A stretch of 64,000 nt of DNA from Albidovulum sp. (lineage in GTDB: Bacteria > Pseudomonadota > Alphaproteobacteria > Rhodobacterales > Rhodobacteraceae), in NCBI GenBank assembly GCA_020637635.1, contig JACKKB010000002.1:1-64000 (forward strand), given 5' to 3'. Positions 25,443 to 36,592 of the stretch are shown here, piece by piece. The notes beneath the pieces are model-generated. The model was given only the letters and a program-made list of their open reading frames with translations, was not told where the DNA came from and did no database searches. How positions within the stretch are numbered: position 1 is the stretch's first letter; each line of letters opens with the position of its first letter. The position numbers and the translations under genes are program-made.

Positions 25443-26645
25443 TCAGCCGACCACGTTGAAGTCCGGCCCGTAGGGGTACTTGGTGATGTCCTCGTTGCCG
25501 TCCTCGGTGATGACGAGGATGTCATGCTCGCGGTAGCCCCCCGCCCCCGGCTGGCCTTCCGGGATCGTCAGCATCGGCTCCATCGAGATCACCATGCCGG
25601 GCTCCAGCACCGTGTCGATATCCTCGCGCAGCTCCAGCCCCGCCTCGCGGCCGTAGTAATGGCTGAGAACACCGAAGGAGTGGCCATAGCCGAAGGTCCG
25701 GTACTGCAGGAGCTGCCGCTCGGCGAAGAAGTCGTTGATCTTCGCCGTGATCTCCGAACATTTCGCGCCGGGCTTCAGCAGGCTCATCCCGTATTCATGG
25801 GCGGCCACGTTCGCCTCCCAGATCTTCAGCGACGCCTTGTCCACCTCGCGCACGAACATCGTCCGTTCAAGCGCCGTGTAGTAGCCCGAGATCATCGGGA
25901 AGGTGTTGAGGCTGAGGATGTCCCCCACCTCCAGCTTCCGCGCCGTCACCGGGTTGTGCGCCCCGTCGGTGTTGATGCCCGACTGGAACCAGACCCAGGT
26001 ATCGCGATACTCGGCCTCGGGAAAGCGCTTGGCGATCTCCAGTTCCATCGCGTCGCGGCCCGCCATCGCCACGTCGATCTCCCGCGCGCCGACCTTCACC
26101 GCATCATGGATGGCATAGCCGCCCACATCGGCCACGTTGGCGCCGTGCTTGATGAGCGCGATTTCCGCCGCCGACTTGTGCATCCGCTGTTTCATCGTCG
26201 CCGGCGCGATGTCGAGCACCTTCGACGGCGTCAGGAAGGCTTTCAGCTTGTCGGATTGCAGCAGCGTCAGGTGGTCGCCCTCGTAGCCGATCACCTTGCC
26301 CGACCCGGTCACCGACAGGATCGCGCGCCAGTAGTTGTCGCGCTGCCAGTCGGTATAGGTGATGTTGTCGCCATGGCACCGCCGCCAGGGTTGGCCGGCA
26401 TCGATCCCGGCGCTGATCGTCACGTCCTGCGTCGCAGTGACGACAAGCGCATAGGGCCGCCCGAAGGAACAGTAGAGAAAGCCCGAGTAGTAGGCGATGT
26501 TGTGCATCGAGGTGAGCACGACAGCCTCGACCCCGAGCTGATCCATGATCGCGCGCAGGCCGCCGATCCGCGCGTCGTATTCCGACGCCGAGAACGGCAG
26601 GATTCGGTCGCCCTGGTGAAACCGGTATTGCTGTGGACGTTCCAT
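25443..26645 (-). CDS. creatinase (creatine amidinohydrolase)
   Basis: 400 residues, M24 'pita-bread' fold. It closely follows the known creatinase sequence: LYCSFGRPYALVVT, GQPWRR, WFQSGINTDGAHNPVT (catalytic His in the last motif), YYTALERT, LQYRTFGYGHSFG and SHYYGREAGLELREDIDTV. Metal ligands of M24 peptidases are not expected, because creatinase is metal-independent. It hydrolyses creatine to sarcosine and urea. No sarcosine oxidase or urease gene is in the window. It stands between a broken HD gene and a transposase remnant, suggesting acquisition as part of an accessory block. Confidence 0.92.
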   Translation of the reverse strand: MERPQQYRFHQGDRILPFSASEYDARIGGLRAIMDQLGVEAVVLTSMHNIAYYSGFLYCSFGRPYALVVTATQDVTISAGIDAGQPWRRCHGDNITYTDWQRDNYWRAILSVTGSGKVIGYEGDHLTLLQSDKLKAFLTPSKVLDIAPATMKQRMHKSAAEIALIKHGANVADVGGYAIHDAVKVGAREIDVAMAGRDAMELEIAKRFPEAEYRDTWVWFQSGINTDGAHNPVTARKLEVGDILSLNTFPMISGYYTALERTMFVREVDKASLKIWEANVAAHEYGMSLLKPGAKCSEITAKINDFFAERQLLQYRTFGYGHSFGVLSHYYGREAGLELREDIDTVLEPGMVISMEPMLTIPEGQPGAGGYREHDILVITEDGNEDITKYPYGPDFNVVG

Positions 26646-26841
26646 TCTTCAGACCTCACGTGATGGGGTCTGCATCGAGCGGACCCCGAAAGGTCCCGGC
26701 GTACAGGACTTCAGGCGGATCCTCTCCGCGAGCGTCGGGGCACTGCCCCTGCGGCGACGCCATCGCCACGGGCTCGGCCGTACACTACGGAAATGCGGCG
26801 GTTCCCGCAATACTCTCTGCGCGGCACGAGCGGAGAATCCG

Positions 26842-26952
26842 ATGCTATCCTGTCGCGCCTGCCACACCTGCAGGACCGCGGAGCGCCCGCCCCACGCGCG
26901 GCGGGACGTGTTCGACGGCATCGCGCTGTTCGACAACCCGCAGCGAAAGTAG
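26842..26952 (+). pseudogene. remnant of an IS3-family transposase C-terminus
   Basis: The 36-codon frame ends ARRDVFDGIALFDNPQRK, which matches the conserved end of IS3-type integrase-core transposases (usually ARRDVFDYIE-FYNP-RKH). After the stop, another plus-strand frame continues KVAPFQHRTKP, resembling the usual LSPVEFERQH that closes these proteins, so a deletion/frameshift separates the two. No upstream DDE domain or terminal inverted repeats are visible. The rest of the 358-bp gap 26646-27003 shows no gene. Confidence 0.45.
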
Positions 26953-27003
26953 CCCCGTTCCAGCATCGAACGAAACCGCGGATCAATCCCGAAGGCCGCG
27001 CGA

Positions 27004-27627
27004 TCACGCCCAGTTGTAGTTGAAGCTCACCGAAATCCGCTCGTCCTCGGCCATGTTCATCGGCACCTCGTGGCGGAGCCAGCTTTCCCACAGGAGCACA
27101 TCCCCGACTGTCGGCTTCACGTAGACGAAGGGCTGCAACTCCTGCCCGGCCTCCTTCCGGCGCAGGGGCGCGTGCATCATCATCGGCAGGCGCGGGTCTT
27201 CGAGCTTCAGCGCCGAGGTGCCTTCGGGCATCGCGACATAGGTGGTGCCGGAGATCACCGAATGGGTGTGGATGTGGCTCGCATGGGTGCCGCCTTCGGG
27301 CAGGATGTTGATCCAGAGGCTGTCGCAAGTGAGCTTGCCCGCGCCGAGGTCGAATCCGAGGTCGGCCGCGAACGCCGCGACATGCTTGTCGAGCGCCTTG
27401 CGCAAATCGGCAAAGACCGGCGCGCGCCGGGGCAGGTCGTTCAGCGAGGCGTAGGAGGTGTAGCCCGGATAACCGTTCTCCTCGCACCAGGTCTGGCCGG
27501 CCTCGTCCTCTTCGGCGATCGACTCGCAGGTGGACCGCAATTCGTCACCGTCGATCCCGGGCTTCGCCAGATCGTTCAGAGCGGCGCGGTAGAGGCGGGT
27601 GACGAAGAGGGAGGTGATGTCGGCCAT
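27004..27627 (-). CDS. 2OG-Fe(II) oxygenase family protein (TIGR02466-type)
   Basis: 207 residues from the ATG with AAAGGA at 7 bp; a longer frame adds 11 unlikely residues. Features fit the putative 2-oxoglutarate/Fe(II) dioxygenase family TIGR02466: LWINILPEGGTHASHIHTHS with candidate iron-binding histidines, SGTTYVAMPEG, GDVLLWESWLRHEVP with the distal His, and the terminal ISVSFNYN. The substrate is unknown. It is the gene after rplP (L16) on the same strand, beyond a terminator hairpin. Because another 2OG oxygenase (YcfD) hydroxylates L16 in E. coli, a ribosomal substrate is worth considering. Confidence 0.8.
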   Translation of the reverse strand: MADITSLFVTRLYRAALNDLAKPGIDGDELRSTCESIAEEDEAGQTWCEENGYPGYTSYASLNDLPRRAPVFADLRKALDKHVAAFAADLGFDLGAGKLTCDSLWINILPEGGTHASHIHTHSVISGTTYVAMPEGTSALKLEDPRLPMMMHAPLRRKEAGQELQPFVYVKPTVGDVLLWESWLRHEVPMNMAEDERISVSFNYNWA

Positions 27628-27671
27628 GACGGGATCCTTTGCGCTTGGCCCGGCATACACGGGTGGAGGGT

Positions 27672-27704
27672 AACGAGAAAGCCCCCGCCGTTTCCGGCGG
27701 GGGC
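27672..27704 (-). terminator. terminator after rplP
   Basis: A perfect 10-bp stem GCCCCCGCCG/CGGCGGGGGC with a 4-nt loop lies 35 bp after the rplP stop. On the minus strand it is followed by TTTCTCGTT. It should end most S10-operon transcripts before the 2OG oxygenase gene. Confidence 0.8.
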
Positions 27705-27739
27705 CCTGTTGACGCAGAGAGCGGTTTCGCCCGACCCGA

Positions 27740-28153
27740 TTACCAGTCTTCGCGGACCACGACGCGGGTCTTGACCGGAAGCTTCATCGCGCCGAGGCGC
27801 AGCGCCTCGCGGGCGATGACCTCGTTCACGCCGTCGATCTCGAACATGACGCGGCCGGGCTTGACCTTGGCGGCCCAGAAATCGACCGAGCCCTTGCCCT
27901 TGCCCATCCGCACTTCGACCGGTTTCGACGACACCGGAACATCCGGGAAGATCCGGATCCAGACCCGGCCCTGGCGCTTCATGTGACGGGTGATCGCACG
28001 GCGGGCCGCCTCGATCTGGCGGGCGGTGACGCGTTCGGGCTCGGTCGCCTTCAGGCCGAAGCCGCCGAAGTTCAGCTCGAAGCCGCCCTTGGCCTCGCCG
28101 CTGATCTTGCCCTTGAACTGCTTGCGGAACTTCGTCCGTTTGGGTTGCAGCAT
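27740..28153 (-). CDS. rplP: 50S ribosomal protein L16
   Basis: 137 residues, standard length (MLQPKRTKFRKQFKGK...). It binds 23S rRNA near the A site and peptidyl transferase centre. Arg82 in VRMGKGKGS corresponds to E. coli Arg81, the residue hydroxylated by YcfD. It is the last ribosomal gene of this S10 operon. rpmC and rpsQ, which normally follow, are absent, and a terminator plus a 2OG oxygenase gene take their place. Confidence 0.98.
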   Translation of the reverse strand: MLQPKRTKFRKQFKGKISGEAKGGFELNFGGFGLKATEPERVTARQIEAARRAITRHMKRQGRVWIRIFPDVPVSSKPVEVRMGKGKGSVDFWAAKVKPGRVMFEIDGVNEVIAREALRLGAMKLPVKTRVVVREDW

Positions 28154-28165
28154 AGCTTCTACTCC

Positions 28166-28885
28166 TTACCGGTCGCGGCGATCATCGCGGCGCGGGCCGC
28201 GCGGGCTCGGGCCGTCCTGGGCCTCGGCGGCCTTGCGGTCGCGCGCCTGCGGGTCATGCTCCATGATCTCGCCCTTGAAGATCCAGACCTTGATCCCGAT
28301 GATGCCATAGGGGGTCGTGGCTTCGGCCAGCGCATAGTCGATGTCGGCGCGCAGCGTATGCAGAGGCACGCGGCCCTCGCGATACCATTCCGTGCGGGCG
28401 ATCTCGGCACCGCCGAGACGGCCCGCAACGTTCACGCGGATCCCGAGCGCGCCCATGCGCATGGCGTTCTGAACGCCGCGCTTCATGGCCCGACGGAACG
28501 ACACCCGGCGCTCGAGCTGCTGGGCGATCGACTCGGCCACCAGCATCGCGTCGAGTTCCGGCTTGCGCACCTCGACGATGTTGAGATGCAGCTCGGAGGC
28601 GGTGAAGTTCGCGAGCTTCTTGCGCAGCGTCTCGATATCCGCGCCCTTCTTGCCGATGATGACACCGGGACGGGCGGTATGGATGGTGACGCGGCACTTC
28701 TTGTGCGGACGCTCGATGATGACCTTCGAGACACCGGCCTGCTTGGCGTAGTCATGGATGAACTCGCGCATCTTGAGGTCTTCAAGAAGCAGGTTGCCGT
28801 AGTCCTTCTTGTCGGCATACCAGCGGCTGTCCCAGGTGCGGTTGACCTGCAAACGCATGCCGATCGGGTTGACCTTCTGTCCCAT
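28166..28885 (-). CDS. rpsC: 30S ribosomal protein S3
   Basis: 239 residues starting MGQKVNPIGMRLQ; the open frame runs further upstream but is antisense-free overlap with rplV and not used. The KH domain contains VIIGKKGADIE, and the tail is Arg/Asp-rich. It sits on the 30S head near mRNA entry. Its ATG shares one base with the rplV stop (TAATG), so translation is coupled. Confidence 0.98.
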   Translation of the reverse strand: MGQKVNPIGMRLQVNRTWDSRWYADKKDYGNLLLEDLKMREFIHDYAKQAGVSKVIIERPHKKCRVTIHTARPGVIIGKKGADIETLRKKLANFTASELHLNIVEVRKPELDAMLVAESIAQQLERRVSFRRAMKRGVQNAMRMGALGIRVNVAGRLGGAEIARTEWYREGRVPLHTLRADIDYALAEATTPYGIIGIKVWIFKGEIMEHDPQARDRKAAEAQDGPSPRGPRRDDRRDR

Positions 28886-29277
28886 TACGCTTGCTCCCCG
28901 ACGGTTGCTTCGACCTGCCGCACCTTGATGGTCAGCTCGCTGAAGGGTTTCATGATCTTGCCGAACCGGCCCCGGGCACGCGGACGGCCGCGCTTCATGG
29001 TCAGGTTCTTGCCGACATAGGCCTCGGCCACGACCAGCGCATCGACATCGAGACCGTGGTTGTTCTCGGCGTTGGCGATGGCCGACTGAAGGCATTTCTT
29101 CACGTCGCCGGCGATGCGCTTCTTCGAGAAGGTGAGGTCCGAGAGGGCCTTGTCCACCTTCTTGCCACGGATGAGGGCGGCGACGAGGTTCAGCTTCTGC
29201 GGCGAGGTGCGCAGCATCTTCGACTTCGCCATCGCCTCGTTGTCGGCCACGCGGCGCGGATTCTTTTCCTTGCTCAT
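28885..29277 (-). CDS. rplV: 50S ribosomal protein L22
   Basis: 130 residues, slightly longer than the E. coli protein (110) because of a 15-residue N-terminal extension (MSKEKNPRRVADNEA) before MAKSKMLRTSPQKLNLVA. It lines the polypeptide exit tunnel; the tunnel loop is the KRGRPRARGRFGKI stretch. The internal ATG at residue 16 is an alternative start. Confidence 0.96.
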   Translation of the reverse strand: MSKEKNPRRVADNEAMAKSKMLRTSPQKLNLVAALIRGKKVDKALSDLTFSKKRIAGDVKKCLQSAIANAENNHGLDVDALVVAEAYVGKNLTMKRGRPRARGRFGKIMKPFSELTIKVRQVEATVGEQA

Positions 29278-29280
29278 GGC

Positions 29281-29559
29281 TTACTTCCTCTTGGCTTTCT
29301 TGTCGGCGGCGTGGCCGTAGTAGGTCCGCGTCGGCGCGTATTCACCGAACTTCTGGCCGATCATCTCCTCGGTGACGTTCACCGGTATATGCTTCTGGCC
29401 GTTGTAGACGCCGAAGGTGAGGCCGACGAACTGCGGCAGGATGGTGGAGCGGCGCGACCAGATCTTGATCACTTCCGCCTTGCCCGAGGCTTGCGACTTT
29501 TCCGCCTTCTTCAGAAGGTAGGAATCGACGAAGGGGCCTTTCCAAACAGAACGAGCCAT
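29281..29559 (-). CDS. rpsS: 30S ribosomal protein S19
   Basis: 92 residues, standard length: MARSVWKGPFVD, followed by the rRNA-binding RSTILPQFVGLTFGVYNG and the Lys-rich end. It binds the 30S head with S13. It lies 3 bp before rplV and 3 bp after rplB. Confidence 0.98.
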   Translation of the reverse strand: MARSVWKGPFVDSYLLKKAEKSQASGKAEVIKIWSRRSTILPQFVGLTFGVYNGQKHIPVNVTEEMIGQKFGEYAPTRTYYGHAADKKAKRK

Positions 29560-29562
29560 GGA

Positions 29563-30399
29563 TTACCGCCCTTTCTTCGCGTGGCGTGACCGGACGATGT
29601 ACTTGTCCGTCTTCTTGTTCGACCGGGTCTTGTTGCCCTTGGTGCCCTTGCCCCAGGGGGTGACCGGGTGACGGCCGCCCGAGGTGCGGCCCTCGCCGCC
29701 ACCATGCGGGTGGTCGATCGGGTTCATCGCGACGCCGCGAACGGTCGGTCGGATGCCCTTGTGCCGCATGCGGCCGGCCTTGCCGAAGTTCTGGTTCGAA
29801 TGGTCGGCGTTCGAGACCGCGCCCACCGTCGCCATGCATTCCTGACGCACCATGCGCAGTTCGCCCGACGAGAGGCGGATCTGGGCATAGCCGCCGTCAC
29901 GGCCGACGAACTGGGCATAGGTGCCCGCGGCGCGCGCCAGCTGGCCGCCCTTGCCGGGCTTGAGCTCGACGTTGTGGACGATCGTGCCGATCGGCATGCC
30001 GGAGAACGGCATGGCGTTGCCCGGCTTCACGTCGGTCTTGGCGCCGGCGATCACCTTGTCGCCAACGGCCAGACGCTGCGGCGCGAGGATGTAAGCCTGT
30101 TCGCCGTCCTCGTATTTCACCAGCGCGATGAAGGCGGTGCGGTTCGGATCGTACTCGATCCGCTCGACGGTTGCCGCCATGTCGAACTTGCGGCGCTTGA
30201 AATCGACGACGCGGTAGAGCCGCTTGGCTCCCCCGCCCTTGTGCCACATCGTGACGCGCCCGGTATTGTTCCGGCCACCCGTCTTGGTCAATCCCTCGGT
30301 GAGGGCCTTGACCGGGCGTCCTTTCCAAAGCTCCGAACGGTCGATCAGTACCAGCCCGCGCTGGCCCGGCGTCGTCGGCTTGTACGACTTGAGTGCCAT
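29563..30399 (-). CDS. rplB: 50S ribosomal protein L2
   Basis: 278 residues, typical. Hallmarks are RNNTGRVTMWHKGGGAK, the MPIGTIVHNVELKPGKGGQ region, and the C-terminal VRGVAMNPIDHPHGGGEGRTSGGR, whose His (in NPIDHPHGGG) is close to the peptidyl transferase centre. It follows rplW after a 117-bp gap carrying a hairpin. Confidence 0.99.
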   Translation of the reverse strand: MALKSYKPTTPGQRGLVLIDRSELWKGRPVKALTEGLTKTGGRNNTGRVTMWHKGGGAKRLYRVVDFKRRKFDMAATVERIEYDPNRTAFIALVKYEDGEQAYILAPQRLAVGDKVIAGAKTDVKPGNAMPFSGMPIGTIVHNVELKPGKGGQLARAAGTYAQFVGRDGGYAQIRLSSGELRMVRQECMATVGAVSNADHSNQNFGKAGRMRHKGIRPTVRGVAMNPIDHPHGGGEGRTSGGRHPVTPWGKGTKGNKTRSNKKTDKYIVRSRHAKKGR

Positions 30400-30475
30400 G
30401 CTTCTGTCTTCCGTTGCTTTGGACCTTTCGGTCCGTTGGTTATAGGGCCCCGAAGGTCCCCGACTTGAAAATCGA

Positions 30476-30498
30476 GCGGCCCCGAAGACCGGGGCCGC
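30476..30498 (-). promoter_or_regulatory. hairpin between rplW and rplB
   Basis: An 8-bp perfect stem GCGGCCCC/GGGGCCGC with a 7-nt loop sits in the 117-bp rplW-rplB gap. On the minus strand it is followed by TCGATTTTC, a weak U-run. A second small stem GGACC/GGTCC is at 30421-30434. This fits an attenuator or processing site inside the S10 operon, not a full terminator. Confidence 0.5.
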
Positions 30499-30516
30499 AA
30501 GATTCGGCGCCTTCTA

Positions 30517-30813
30517 TCAGAGGCCCGAAGAGACGTCGATAGTGTTCCCCTCCTCGAGGGTCACATAGGCCTTCTTGACATCGCTCCGCTCGCCGGGGCG
30601 GCCGCGAAACTTCTTCGCCTTGCCCTTGATGATCGCGGTGTTGACCGCCTTCACCTTGACACCGAAGACCGCTTCGACCGCTTCCTTGATCTGCGGCTTT
30701 GTCGCCGTCCGCGTCACCTGGAAGACAACAGCGCCGGCCTCCGAGGCCATGGTCGCCTTTTCGGTGATCACCGGCTTGACGATGACGTCGTAATGTTCGG
30801 GTTTCACGCTCAT
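30517..30813 (-). CDS. rplW: 50S ribosomal protein L23
   Basis: 98 residues, standard. MSVKPEHYDVIVKPVITEKATMASE is the usual start and KVKAVNTAIIKGKAKKFRGRPG the exit-tunnel-facing loop. It is the docking site for trigger factor and SRP. It overlaps rplD by 4 bp. Confidence 0.98.
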   Translation of the reverse strand: MSVKPEHYDVIVKPVITEKATMASEAGAVVFQVTRTATKPQIKEAVEAVFGVKVKAVNTAIIKGKAKKFRGRPGERSDVKKAYVTLEEGNTIDVSSGL

Positions 30814-31445
30814 TTCTCGTCCCCTTTGCCGAGACGGGCCTGCAGCGCCTCGACACCCGCCTTGGTGAGCACGAGCGTGTCACGCTTGAGGATGTCGTAG
30901 ACGTTGGCGCCCATCGAGGGCAGCACATCGAGCCCCGGAATATTCGCGGCGGCCCGGGCGAAGTTCTCGTTCACCTCGGCGCCGTCGATGATCAGGACAC
31001 GTTTCCAGCCAAGCTCCTTCGCCGCCTTGGCGAGCGTCTTGGTCTTGGCTTCCTTCATGTCGAGGCTGTCGAGGATGATGAGCTGGCCGGCCCCGGCCTT
31101 GGCCGAAAGTGCATGCTTGAGGCCAAGTGCGCGGAACTTCTTCGGCAGGTCGTGGGCATGGCTGCGCGGGGTCGGGCCCTTGTAGGTGCCGCCGTGACGG
31201 AAGATCGGCGCCTTCTTGGAGCCGTGGCGCGCGCCGCCGGTGCCCTTCTGGCGATAGATCTTCTTGGTCGAATAGCTCACGTCGGACTTGCCCAGCACCG
31301 AATGGGTGCCGGCCTGGGCGCGGGCCCGCTGCCAGCGCACCACGCGGTGCAGGATATCGGCGCGCGGCTCGAGCCCGAAGATCTCGTCGGAGAGATCGAT
31401 CGAGCCTGCCTTCTTGGCGTCGAGCTTGATCACATCGAGTTTCAT
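30810..31445 (-). CDS. rplD: 50S ribosomal protein L4
   Basis: 211 residues. The rRNA-binding loop KKIYRQKGTGGARHGSKKAP is intact, as is the C-terminal globular part. It lines the exit tunnel with L22. In E. coli it also represses the S10 operon by leader attenuation; no S10-type leader was recognised here. It overlaps the neighbours by 4 bp on each side. Confidence 0.98.
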   Translation of the reverse strand: MKLDVIKLDAKKAGSIDLSDEIFGLEPRADILHRVVRWQRARAQAGTHSVLGKSDVSYSTKKIYRQKGTGGARHGSKKAPIFRHGGTYKGPTPRSHAHDLPKKFRALGLKHALSAKAGAGQLIILDSLDMKEAKTKTLAKAAKELGWKRVLIIDGAEVNENFARAAANIPGLDVLPSMGANVYDILKRDTLVLTKAGVEALQARLGKGDEK

Positions 31446-32311
31446 TCTTTCTCTCCTTCGGGCGCGGCGTCGCCGGCTTCGGCTTCACCTTCGGCCGCGT
31501 TCGACGCCTCCGCAGCGGCCAGCGCGGCCTCCTGTGCGGCGGCTTCAGCCTCGGCCGCGGCCTTGCGGGCGGCTTCCTCCTCGGCGGCTGCGGTCGCCGC
31601 GGCGGCTTCGGCTGCCGCACGGGCAGCCTCGGCGGCCGACTTCAGGCCCGCGGGCAGGATGGCGCTCTCGGGGAACGGCTTCTTCACCGCATCCTTGATC
31701 GTGACCCAGCCGCCCTTGGAACCCGGAACCGAGCCCTTGACCATGATCAGGCCGCGGTCGCTGTCGGTCCGCACCACCTGCAGGTTCTGCGTGGTGACGC
31801 GAACGGCACCGAGATGGCCGGCCATCTTCTTGCCCTTGAACACCTTGCCGGGGTCCTGGCACTGGCCGGTGGACCCGTGCGAACGGTGGCTGATCGACAC
31901 GCCGTGCGAGGCGCGCAGACCGCCGAAGTTGTGCCGCTTCATCGCCCCGGCAAAGCCCTTGCCGATCGAGGTGCCGGCGATATCCACGAACTGGCCCTCG
32001 AAATAATGGTCGGCCGTCAGTTCCTCACCGACACCGATCATGTTCTCGGGGCTGACGCGGAACTCGGCGATCTTGCGCTTGGGCGCCACGTTCGCCTTGG
32101 CGAAGTGGCCGCGCATCGCTGCCGTGGTCCGCTTGGCCTTGGCGGCACCCGCGCCGAGCTGGACGGCGGTATAGCCATCCTTCTCGGCCGTGCGCTGTGC
32201 CACGACCTGCAGATTGTCCAGTTGCAGGACGGTGACCGGAACCTGCCGGCCGTCCTCGAGGAAGAGCCGGGTCATGCCCAGCTTCTTCGCGATCACTCCA
32301 GAGCGCAACAT
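31442..32311 (-). CDS. rplC: 50S ribosomal protein L3 with long Ala/Glu-rich tail
   Basis: 289 residues from MLRSGVIAKKLGMTRLF, against about 210 in E. coli. Residues 1-215 are an ordinary L3 (the loop near the peptidyl transferase centre, GLRASHGVSISHRSHGSTGQCQ, is intact). The last about 75 residues are almost only Ala and Glu/Lys (AAEAARAAAEAAAA and so on), predicted to be a single helix or disordered. The upstream extension of the frame antisense to rpsJ is not used. The tail may protrude from the ribosome surface; its function is unknown. Confidence 0.97.
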   Translation of the reverse strand: MLRSGVIAKKLGMTRLFLEDGRQVPVTVLQLDNLQVVAQRTAEKDGYTAVQLGAGAAKAKRTTAAMRGHFAKANVAPKRKIAEFRVSPENMIGVGEELTADHYFEGQFVDIAGTSIGKGFAGAMKRHNFGGLRASHGVSISHRSHGSTGQCQDPGKVFKGKKMAGHLGAVRVTTQNLQVVRTDSDRGLIMVKGSVPGSKGGWVTIKDAVKKPFPESAILPAGLKSAAEAARAAAEAAAATAAAEEEAARKAAAEAEAAAQEAALAAAEASNAAEGEAEAGDAAPEGEKE

Positions 32312-32325
32312 GTCGAGTGCCCTCC

Positions 32326-32637
32326 TCAGTTCAGCTTGATTTCGACGTCGACACCGGCGGCGAGGTCGAGCTTCATCAGCGCGTCCACGGTCTGCGGCGT
32401 CGGATCGACGATGTCGAGAAGGCGCTTGTGGGTGCGGATTTCCCACTGATCGCGCGATTTCTTGTCGATGTGGGGGCCGCGCAGGACGGTGAACTTCTCG
32501 ATCTTGTTCGGCAGCGGGATCGGACCCCGGACCTGGGCGCCCGTGCGCTTGGCCGTGTTCACGATCTCCTGCGTCGAGGAATCGAGGACGCGGTAGTCGA
32601 AGGCCTTGAGCCGGATGCGGATATTCTGACTGGACAT
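32326..32637 (-). CDS. rpsJ: 30S ribosomal protein S10
   Basis: 103 residues, standard. MSSQNIRIRLKAFDYRVLD at the start, with the conserved GPIPLPNKIEKFTVLRGPHIDKKSRDQ loop. It also binds NusB in transcription antitermination. It follows tuf after a 73-bp gap with a hairpin. Confidence 0.99.
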   Translation of the reverse strand: MSSQNIRIRLKAFDYRVLDSSTQEIVNTAKRTGAQVRGPIPLPNKIEKFTVLRGPHIDKKSRDQWEIRTHKRLLDIVDPTPQTVDALMKLDLAAGVDVEIKLN

Positions 32638-32669
32638 TGTCTTGCCTCTCGCGGGCCGTCAGTTGAGAG

Positions 32670-32696
32670 GCAGACGGGGCCTCGTGCCCCGCCTGC
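32670..32696 (-). promoter_or_regulatory. hairpin between tuf and rpsJ
   Basis: An 11-bp stem (one G-U wobble on the transcribed strand) with a 5-nt loop lies 15 bp after the tuf stop. No U-run follows. It probably modulates readthrough or RNA processing at the str/S10 junction. Confidence 0.5.
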
Positions 32697-32710
32697 GTCG
32701 AACCGTTTTC

Positions 32711-33886
<1,176 letters not shown>

Positions 33887-33908
33887 CATGGCCTCCTGTG
33901 TCTGTGGT

Positions 33909-33961
33909 GGTGCGTTCCGGGACGCACCCTACGGGGTGGTAGGGTGGGCGATCCGCCCACC
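33909..33961. repeat. two adjacent dyads between fusA and tuf
   Basis: A 7-bp stem GGTGCGT/ACGCACC (33909-33928) and an 8-bp stem GGTGGGCG/CGCCCACC (33943-33961) occupy most of the 78-bp gap. They are joined by CCTACGGGGTGGTAG. The arrangement resembles mobile REP/palindromic units more than a terminator, as no U-run follows. Confidence 0.55.
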
Positions 33962-33964
33962 ACG

Positions 33965-36088
<2,124 letters not shown>

Positions 36089-36109
36089 CTCTCTAGCCTT
36101 CCTTCGGGT

Positions 36110-36580
36110 TTACCAGCGGTAGTGGCTGAACGCCTTGTTGGCGTCGGCCATCTTGTGGGTGTCTTCGCGCTTCTTCACGGCAGTGCCGCGGCCGTTGACC
36201 GCATCGGTCAGCTCGGCGGCGAGGCGCTCTTCCATCGTGTTCTCGTTGCGGTTCTTGGCCGCGGTGATCAGCCAGCGGATCGCCAGCGCCTCGCGGCGCT
36301 CAGGGCGCACCTCGACCGGAACCTGGTAGGTCGCGCCACCGACCCGGCGTGACCGCACCTCGAGCGAGGGCTTCACGTTGTCGAGCGCCTCATGGAAGCA
36401 TTCGACGGGCGAGCGCTTCAGCTTGCCCTCGACGCGCTCCAGCGCGCTGTAGACGATGCGCTCGGCGACCGACTTCTTGCCGTCGATCATCAGGTTGTTC
36501 ATGAATTTCGTGAGCACCCGGTCGCCATACTTGGCGTCGGGCAGGACTTCGCGCTTTTCGGCGGCGTGACGACGAGACAT
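36110..36580 (-). CDS. rpsG: 30S ribosomal protein S7
   Basis: 156 residues, standard. MSRRHAAEKREVLPDAKYGD at the start and the 16S-binding RRVGGATYQVPVEVRPERR in the middle. It nucleates assembly of the 30S head and in E. coli autoregulates the str operon. It lies 12 bp after rpsL. Confidence 0.99.
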   Translation of the reverse strand: MSRRHAAEKREVLPDAKYGDRVLTKFMNNLMIDGKKSVAERIVYSALERVEGKLKRSPVECFHEALDNVKPSLEVRSRRVGGATYQVPVEVRPERREALAIRWLITAAKNRNENTMEERLAAELTDAVNGRGTAVKKREDTHKMADANKAFSHYRW

Positions 36581-36592
36581 CTGGTGATCTCC

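Noticed and set aside
26649..26966. 105-codon minus-strand frame between creatinase and the oxygenase
   Set aside because: No family resemblance. The opposite strand carries the transposase-like end, which explains the sequence better.
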